The notes under the pieces: generated by a model
What the model was told of the DNA's origin: nothing
Database searches by the model: none
Seen by the model: only the letters and a program-made list of their open reading frames with translations
Translations under genes and position numbers: made by a program
DNA from: Candidatus Bathyarchaeota archaeon
GTDB taxonomy: Archaea; Thermoproteota; Bathyarchaeia; Bathyarchaeales; UBA233
Direction: 5' to 3'
Length of the DNA stretch: 10,200 bases
NCBI GenBank assembly: GCA_003661945.1
Contig: QMXC01000023.1
Coordinates: 1-10,200 of the forward strand
Shown: one piece after another, positions 6,218-10,200 of the stretch
Layout: every line of letters starts with the position of its first letter
How positions within the stretch are numbered: the stretch's first letter is position 1

Positions 6218-7384
6218 ATGTTTGGAAAGAAAAGAGTTGCAATAGTGGGCGCTGGCTTAACGCTTTTCAGAAGAAACTTGAAGGAAACCGGGAAGGAACT
6301 CGCGTATGAAGCTTCAAAAATGGCTTTAGACGCGGCTGGAATGGAGCTAAGCGACATTCAAAGCGTGGTTATGGGAACAGCTCCAGACGCCTTCGACGGA
6401 GTGCACATGAAAGGCGAATATTTGGCTGACGGAGCTGGAGCCCGCAACAAACCCTACGTCCGAGTCTACGTAGGCGGAGGAACAGGAGTATTCACCCCGC
6501 TAGCGGGATGGTGGCACGTAGCCAGCGGACAATTCGACACGTGCCTAGTCGTGTGCGAAGAGAAAATGTCCTCGTGCTTCCCGCATCCAGCATACGCGTT
6601 CACAACCATATTCGACAACATACTTGCACGGCCGCTGGGCACAACGCTCATATGGATATTCGCCCTCGAAATGCACCGGTACATGCACAAACACAACATC
6701 AAAAAGGAACAAATAGCCCGCGTAGCGGTTAAAAACAAGCGGAACGCGCTTGACCATCCGTGTGCGCAGCTGGCGGCGAACATAACCGTTGAAGACGTTT
6801 TGAACTCTGAAATCATGTGCTGGCCGGTTCAACGTTTGGACATAAGCCCGACAAGCGACGGTGCAGCGGCGCTCGTGCTGGCTTCCGAGGACGTTGCCAA
6901 AAAGGTTACGGATAACCCGGTTTGGATTGACGGCGTTGGCTGGTGCATCGACTCAACCATATGGACCAACCGCGACCTTTACTATCCGGACTACGTGGAA
7001 TACGCGGCGCGTATGGCTTACAAGATGGCTGGAATAAAGAACCCGCCGAAGGAAATCGACTTGGCGGAACCCTACGATCCCTTCGACTATAAGGAGCTAC
7101 ACCACATGGAAGGGCTGCTGCTCTGCCGGAAAGGCGAAGCTCCAAAGCTCACCGAGGAAGGCGTAACCGCGCGGGATGGCGACCTACCCATATGCCCCTC
7201 AGGCGGACTGCTCGGCGTAGGCAATCCCATAGCAGCGGCTGGAGCAATGAAGGTATGCGAAGTTTTCTGGCAGCTACGAGGCGAAGCTGGAAAACGGCAA
7301 GTGCCCGGAGACCCGCGAACCGGCGTTGCCCAAGCGTGGGGCGACCTAATGCAGTACGGCTCCGTAATCGTGTTGAGGAGATAA
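6218..7384 (+). CDS. Thiolase-fold protein lacking the canonical catalytic Cys and His (paralog B)
   Basis: This is a second degenerate thiolase of 388 residues, starting at an ATG with GGAGG eight bases upstream and 15 bases after paralog A. It clearly shares ancestry with paralog A: both have MHRY, KNKRNAL, NIT or DIT followed by a VL-SE segment, KVTDNPVWIDGVGW (here 229-242), YKEL, DGDLP and QLRGEA. The nucleophile position is Gly87 (YVGGGTG), the GHP motif is GNP (Asn336), and the C-terminal HN is replaced by AQAW (371-374). The HDCF loop is YDPF (285-288) followed by DYKEL. It therefore retains even fewer candidate catalytic groups than paralog A. A dimer of A and B in which B is structural, or an interface-shared active site, is plausible but inferred. 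A DUF35 gene follows after 17 bases. Confidence 0.88.
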   Translation: MFGKKRVAIVGAGLTLFRRNLKETGKELAYEASKMALDAAGMELSDIQSVVMGTAPDAFDGVHMKGEYLADGAGARNKPYVRVYVGGGTGVFTPLAGWWHVASGQFDTCLVVCEEKMSSCFPHPAYAFTTIFDNILARPLGTTLIWIFALEMHRYMHKHNIKKEQIARVAVKNKRNALDHPCAQLAANITVEDVLNSEIMCWPVQRLDISPTSDGAAALVLASEDVAKKVTDNPVWIDGVGWCIDSTIWTNRDLYYPDYVEYAARMAYKMAGIKNPPKEIDLAEPYDPFDYKELHHMEGLLLCRKGEAPKLTEEGVTARDGDLPICPSGGLLGVGNPIAAAGAMKVCEVFWQLRGEAGKRQVPGDPRTGVAQAWGDLMQYGSVIVLRR

Positions 7385-7401
7385 AGAGCGAGGTGGAAAA
7401 G

Positions 7402-7923
7402 ATGAGTGAAAAAATAAAGTCTTATCCCGGATTCCGCATAAAAACCGCTGACCTACGAGAAGGCAAAGTTCCATTTGAAGCTTGGCGTCCCAGAGTTCGC
7501 TACGCGTGGAGCGCAGGCATAGCCATGAGCCGATTCCTAGAAGAGCTTAAAAACGGAAGGATAATCGCCACTTACTGCAACAAGTGCGGGCGAATCATGG
7601 TTCCGCCGCGAGTGTTCTGCGAACAGTGCTTTAAGCCGGTTGACGGGTGGAAATACGTGAAGGACACGGGCACCATTAACACGTATTCTGTTTCCTTCAT
7701 AGCTGGAGACGCGAGCAGAATCAAAGAACCCATCATAGTAGCTGTCATAGACATCGACGGCGCGTCGCCCGGAATGGGAATACTCCACAAAATAGGTGAA
7801 ATCAACTGGAAAGAAGTAAAATTCGGCATGAAAGTCAAAGCCGTCTGGAAACCACCGGAAGAACGCGTAGGCTCCATCACGGATATCAAATACTTCAAAC
7901 CAATAAGGGAGGAGACACTATAA
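7402..7923 (+). CDS. DUF35 zinc-ribbon/OB-fold protein with N-terminal extension (copy 1 of tandem pair)
   Basis: This is a 173-residue DUF35 protein. The zinc ribbon ligands are Cys59, Cys62, Cys73 and Cys76 (CNKCG, then VPPRVFCEQC), and the OB-fold follows to the C-terminus, ending GSITDIKYFKP plus a short tail. A region of about 50 residues before the ribbon, containing GIAMSRFLEELKNG, is longer than in the DUF35 protein at 3313-3711 and is shared with the next gene. This suggests a docking helix for the degenerate thiolases. The ATG at 7402 is chosen for the GAGGTGG at 7390-7396; the frame is open back to 7192, but that part lies inside paralog B. The stop overlaps the next start in TAATG. 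No enzymatic activity is expected on its own. Confidence 0.9.
   Translation: MSEKIKSYPGFRIKTADLREGKVPFEAWRPRVRYAWSAGIAMSRFLEELKNGRIIATYCNKCGRIMVPPRVFCEQCFKPVDGWKYVKDTGTINTYSVSFIAGDASRIKEPIIVAVIDIDGASPGMGILHKIGEINWKEVKFGMKVKAVWKPPEERVGSITDIKYFKPIREETL
7870..7902 (+). repeat. 33-base perfect direct repeat, copy 1
   Basis: This block is identical in every base to 8355-8387. It encodes the C-terminal motif GSITDIKYFKP of the first tandem DUF35 gene. Flanking sequence on both sides has diverged, so identity at synonymous positions stops abruptly at the block ends. Confidence 0.9.
7907..7914 (+). promoter_or_regulatory. Ribosome binding site for the second tandem DUF35 gene
   Basis: GGGAGGAG lies 8 bases before the ATG at 7923, inside the last codons of the preceding DUF35 gene. 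Together with the one-base stop/start overlap TAATG it implies coupled translation and roughly equal amounts of the two DUF35 proteins. Confidence 0.7.
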
Positions 7924-8396
7924 TGAGCCTCGAAAAAATCACAGACCCCAGAAGAATGAGACACTGGCTAGGACACATGGAAACAGACTACCGCTACACG
8001 CTAGGCATAGCAGGCGAAAGGTTCCTAAACGAGATAAAAGAAAACGCGCGGATAATGGGCGCCCGATGCAAGAGATGCGGCGTCATCTACGTCCCGCCGA
8101 AAATGTACTGCGAAGAATGCTTCGAAAAACTCGAAGAATGGATAGACCTAGGCACACGAGGCGAAGTATACACCTACACCATAGCCTACGTAGACATGGA
8201 CGGAAACCGCCTAGCAGAACCAGTCATATACGCCCTTATAACGTTCGGCGACGCCTACGGCGGACTCATCCACAAACTAGGAGAAGTCAAACCCGAGGAA
8301 GTATGGATAGGCATGCCCGTCGAAGCCGTATTCAAACCGCCACAAGAAAGAAAAGGCTCCATCACGGATATCAAATACTTCAAACCAGCCCAATAA
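7923..8396 (+). CDS. DUF35 zinc-ribbon/OB-fold protein with N-terminal extension (copy 2 of tandem pair)
   Basis: This 157-residue DUF35 protein is the last gene of the operon. Zinc ribbon ligands are Cys49, Cys52, Cys63 and Cys66 (CKRCG, then VPPKMYCEEC), followed by an OB-fold (about 75-157) ending GSITDIKYFKPAQ. The N-terminal portion has GIAGERFLNEIKENARI, matching the equivalent helix of the previous gene, so the two are paralogs from a tandem duplication. The two genes have diverged through most of their length but share a perfect 33-base block at their 3' ends. Having two DUF35 proteins for two thiolase-fold paralogs suggests that each thiolase subunit has its own partner, or that a DUF35 heterodimer caps a thiolase heterodimer. 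That stoichiometry is inference. Confidence 0.9.
   Translation: MSLEKITDPRRMRHWLGHMETDYRYTLGIAGERFLNEIKENARIMGARCKRCGVIYVPPKMYCEECFEKLEEWIDLGTRGEVYTYTIAYVDMDGNRLAEPVIYALITFGDAYGGLIHKLGEVKPEEVWIGMPVEAVFKPPQERKGSITDIKYFKPAQ
8355..8387 (+). repeat. 33-base perfect direct repeat, copy 2
   Basis: This is the second copy of the block at 7870-7902, here encoding the C-terminal GSITDIKYFKP of the second tandem DUF35 gene. The copies are 485 bases apart, about one gene length, as expected from tandem duplication followed by local gene conversion or strong nucleotide-level constraint. Confidence 0.9.
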
Positions 8397-8441
8397 CCCC
8401 ATTTTCCTTTTCATCTTCAAAAACCCGAAACATACTTCTCA

Positions 8442-9083
8442 GTGAACTCCGTGTGCAACTTCGCGGTTTCCGCCGCTTCCACCATAGCTGCGTGTTTAAC
8501 TGCTTTCTTCACGATTAATTTACATAACATGCTAAAAACCCGTAAAAACGCGGATACCGCCTACGCGGAAGTTGAGCGTCCCGGCGAATTCGCCGTATTG
8601 CTTGCTGCCTTCGGCACAGTCTTGTTTTTCGCCGAGTCCTTTCTTTACGTAATCCTTGTTTTTGGTGGAAGACTCGAAGTTTTTAACGCCTATTTTCTGA
8701 TGTTGAGCTTTCCTTGCATGAGTTATGTGAGGGGCGTGGGGCTAGCGGTTATGGTTTTCGGCTATTTCCTCTTTTTGTGGAGTGTTGTGGCTCGGGGTAG
8801 ATACGCTACTTCTTGGGAGATGCCGAGAAACCATAGGCTGGTGACTTGGGGTCCATACCGTTATGTTAGACACCCGTCCTACACTGGATACTTCTTGATG
8901 TTCGCTGGTCTGGCTCTGACATGGCTTAACCTCGTTGCATTCGTTCCCTTACTAGCTGTTCCCGGCTACGTAAAATTAACCTCGGTCGAAGAAGAGTTGC
9001 TGATAAAACGGTTCGGCGAAGAATACGAACGGTATCAACGGCGAACTGGAAAGTTCTTTCCGAAAACATTGAATAAGAATTAA
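8442..9083 (+). CDS. ICMT-like integral membrane methyltransferase
   Basis: This 213-residue membrane protein carries the isoprenylcysteine carboxyl methyltransferase/PEMT-type signature. GPYRYVRHPSYTGY at 137-150 contains the RHP motif that contacts S-adenosylmethionine, and EEELLIKRFGEEYERY at 183-198 holds the conserved EE and the C-terminal RTGKFFP. Hydrophobic segments lie at about 5-27, 48-76, 97-118 and 147-176. Family members methylate prenyl-cysteine, lipids or other small hydrophobic acceptors at the membrane; the acceptor here is unknown. The start is uncertain: GTG at 8442 and GTG at 8451 both lack a Shine-Dalgarno sequence, and an ATG at 8529 would remove the first membrane segment. 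The 8442 start is kept because it preserves that segment. It lies 45 bases after the DUF35 operon on the same strand and may be read through from it. Confidence 0.8.
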   Translation: MNSVCNFAVSAASTIAACLTAFFTINLHNMLKTRKNADTAYAEVERPGEFAVLLAAFGTVLFFAESFLYVILVFGGRLEVFNAYFLMLSFPCMSYVRGVGLAVMVFGYFLFLWSVVARGRYATSWEMPRNHRLVTWGPYRYVRHPSYTGYFLMFAGLALTWLNLVAFVPLLAVPGYVKLTSVEEELLIKRFGEEYERYQRRTGKFFPKTLNKN

Positions 9084-9087
9084 TAAG

Positions 9088-9100
9088 TTTATTAAATATT
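9088..9100 (+). promoter_or_regulatory. TATA-like box upstream of the small membrane protein gene
   Basis: TTTATTAAATATT, preceded by a purine-rich TAATAAG, resembles an archaeal promoter. A start about 25 bases downstream would lie near 9118-9122, giving a short leader that includes the GAGGTGA at 9127-9133. This indicates that the small gene is transcribed on its own, separate from the methyltransferase just upstream. Confidence 0.5.
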
Positions 9101-9137
9101 CTAGCTCTTTAGCTTTTTATCAAAGCGAGGTGAAAAC

Positions 9138-9344
9138 TTGGCTGAAGTCGTTGAAAAAGGTTTGAAAAAGCTTGGGGTAACCGTTTCGAAGCCAGTCCTA
9201 GCTGTTCTCTGCATAATATTCGGGATACTTGTGCTACTGATTCCGGAACTTCTACAGCTAATCGTAGGGCTATTCCTAATAATCGAAGGCGCGCTTCTGC
9301 TCACGGACTACATGGAGATTCGAAGCCAGCAATCCAGCGCTTAG
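9138..9344 (+). CDS. Small two-helix membrane protein (DUF3096-like)
   Basis: This 68-residue protein starts at a TTG with GAGGTGA five bases upstream. The N-terminal ~18 residues are polar and lysine-rich. Two hydrophobic helices follow, at about 19-37 (PVLAVLCIIFGILVLLIPEL) and 39-56 (LIVGLFLIIEGALLLTDY). The pattern of two short helices split by a Pro after a run of Leu/Ile, ending in an I-E-G-A-L type turn, resembles the small archaeal/bacterial DUF3096 proteins, though I cannot confirm the family by eye. No function is known for that family. The gene has its own promoter-like box and converges with the HDAC-like gene, the stops being 11 bases apart. Confidence 0.75.
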   Translation: MAEVVEKGLKKLGVTVSKPVLAVLCIIFGILVLLIPELLQLIVGLFLIIEGALLLTDYMEIRSQQSSA

Positions 9345-9355
9345 TCTTTAGGGGG

Positions 9356-10117
9356 CTATCTGAAACCTTCAAGGAAAGCTTCAACGTTTCCGCCCAAAAC
9401 AGCGTGGTTGTAGCCGCCTTCCAAAACAGCGTAGCGTCTGCCACCGCAGACCTTTTCAGAAAACTCCCTTAAAATTCTGCCAATCTCCATATAATCTCCA
9501 GTTTTCAATACGCCGCCCCAGTCCTGCTCATGCTTATCGAATCCGGCAGAAACGGCTACAATGTCGAACTCCCTGTGCGCGTAGAGAAACCTTCGAAGGT
9601 TGCTTAGAAACTCTTGGCTTGAAGCTCCCTCTACGTGAAAATAAACGACTTCATTCGTGTCTGCAAATATGTTCGCTGTTCCATCGCCGAAATGCAGGTC
9701 GAAATCCACAATTAGAGCTTTCTCAACGAGTTTTTCCCTACGCAGCTTTTCCACGGATATGGCTATGTTGTTGAAGTAACAGAAGCCCCAGCTGTCGCCT
9801 TGGCTTGCATGATGCCCGGGCGGTCTAATCAAGCCGAAGGCTGGCTCGCCTTCCACGGCGATTTCTGCTGCTTTCAATGCTCCGCCAACCGCCAAGACGG
9901 CTACTTCGAAAACCTCGGGAAAACGCCTAATCCGTTCAACATGGGGCTGCCAATGAACCAGAAGCAAGTCTTCCTCTGTAGCTGGCTCTGGTTCCACGAA
10001 CTCGAACTTTCCCTTCAACTGGTTGTATATGCATTCGATTCTCCCCGGAGCGGCTGCTGGGTCGGAAGCATAAACCGTGCAGTATTTAGGCGAATAGACT
10101 ATTTTCACCAGAATCAT
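9356..10117 (-). CDS. Histone deacetylase/acetoin-utilisation superfamily amidohydrolase, compact form
   Basis: This 253-residue protein has the arginase/deacetylase-fold motifs of the HDAC superfamily. RPPGHHAS provides the His102-His103 pair, and GFCYFNN is at 111-117. VDFDLHFGDGT (137-147) supplies the zinc ligands Asp140 and His142. SAGFD supplies the third ligand Asp194, and EGGYN the transition-state Tyr236. All catalytic groups are present, so it should hydrolyse acetyl-amide bonds; whether the substrate is a protein lysine, a polyamine or another acetylated small molecule is not evident. At 253 residues it is clearly shorter than most class II-type members (about 300-370), with few insertions between motifs. 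The ATG at 10117 has GGGG directly adjacent, which is too close to act as a ribosome binding site; a GTG three codons later (10108) is an alternative start. Confidence 0.9.
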   Translation of the reverse strand: MILVKIVYSPKYCTVYASDPAAAPGRIECIYNQLKGKFEFVEPEPATEEDLLLVHWQPHVERIRRFPEVFEVAVLAVGGALKAAEIAVEGEPAFGLIRPPGHHASQGDSWGFCYFNNIAISVEKLRREKLVEKALIVDFDLHFGDGTANIFADTNEVVYFHVEGASSQEFLSNLRRFLYAHREFDIVAVSAGFDKHEQDWGGVLKTGDYMEIGRILREFSEKVCGGRRYAVLEGGYNHAVLGGNVEAFLEGFR

Positions 10118-10200
10118 CCCCTAGCTTATAGGGTATTGTATGGCTGTTATCCTCTTAAGGCTAACTATTAACGGAATCAAAACAATAAAGGAAACAATTA
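10118..10200. other. Non-coding upstream region of the HDAC-like gene (continues beyond window)
   Basis: These 83 bases hold no convincing gene. On the minus strand AT-rich stretches such as ATACAATA, about 20-28 bases before the ATG at 10117, could be a promoter box for a leaderless or near-leaderless transcript, but no clear BRE/TATA match stands out. Confidence 0.4.

Noticed and set aside
5042..7384. Reading the two thiolase paralogs as pseudogenes
   Set aside because: The frames are intact over their full length, ribosome binding sites are good, scaffold motifs are kept and the operon is compact; only catalytic residues differ, which looks like repurposing.
4887..7384. One of the thiolase-fold paralogs being HMG-CoA synthase, as in the archaeal thiolase/HMGCS/DUF35 operon
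   Set aside because: Neither paralog has the nucleophilic Cys that HMG-CoA synthase needs, and both resemble thiolases of ~390 residues more than the ~345-residue archaeal synthase.
7192..7401. Upstream extension of the first tandem DUF35 frame
   Set aside because: It is an out-of-frame reading of the end of thiolase paralog B, rich in Arg and Ser; the ATG at 7402 has a strong GAGGTGG.
8397..8441. Possible transcription terminator after the DUF35 operon
   Set aside because: The stretch is pyrimidine-rich with short T runs, but there is no long T tract or hairpin, so I do not call it.
8066..8518. Plus-strand Arg/His-rich frame of 150 codons across the second tandem DUF35 gene
   Set aside because: It has extreme Arg content typical of a shifted reading frame and overlaps a well-supported gene.
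9800..10171. Plus-strand open frame of 123 codons opposite the HDAC-like gene
   Set aside because: It is the antisense shadow of a clearly conserved gene, has no recognisable domain and no ribosome binding site that I could see.

Overview
The window looks archaeal. Genes start often with TTG or GTG behind GAGGTG-type ribosome binding sites, A/T-rich BRE/TATA-like boxes lie upstream of several units, and the gene families are typical of archaea (WtpABC tungstate/molybdate transporter, thiolases paired with DUF35 proteins, a class II HDAC-like protein). An uncultured Thermoproteota lineage such as Bathyarchaeia would fit, but that placement is inference from gene content and not a phylogenetic result.

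Layout. (1) Positions 1-2239, + strand: the 3' end of wtpA, then wtpB and wtpC, a tightly packed ABC importer for tungstate/molybdate. (2) Positions 2211-2510, - strand: a small protein of unknown function with a possible C-terminal helix-turn-helix, whose 3' end overlaps wtpC. It is divergent from a HAD-family phosphatase (2622-3305, +). (3) Positions 3313-8396: a divergent cluster with three thiolase-fold proteins and three DUF35 (zinc ribbon plus OB-fold) proteins. The left arm (- strand) has a thiolase with a complete-looking active site followed by one DUF35 gene. The right arm (+ strand) has two further thiolase-fold genes and two DUF35 genes in one tight operon. The two arms share a 155-bp intergenic region with back-to-back archaeal promoter-like boxes. 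(4) Positions 8442-9344, + strand: an ICMT-like membrane methyltransferase and a two-helix membrane protein with its own promoter-like box. (5) Positions 9356-10117, - strand: a compact histone-deacetylase-superfamily amidohydrolase.

The most notable feature is region 3. The left-arm thiolase keeps the nucleophilic Cys, the GHP histidine and a C-terminal HN motif. By hand alignment, both right-arm paralogs have lost the Cys (to Ser and Gly) and the GHP histidine (to Tyr and Asn), yet they stay full length and are each followed by DUF35 partners. This suggests either a hetero-oligomeric complex with non-catalytic thiolase subunits, or enzymes with changed chemistry such as the Cys-less thiolase-fold/DUF35 retro-aldolases known from bacterial steroid degradation. 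The substrate cannot be read from the sequence. No tRNA, rRNA, CRISPR array, insertion sequence or integrase was seen.
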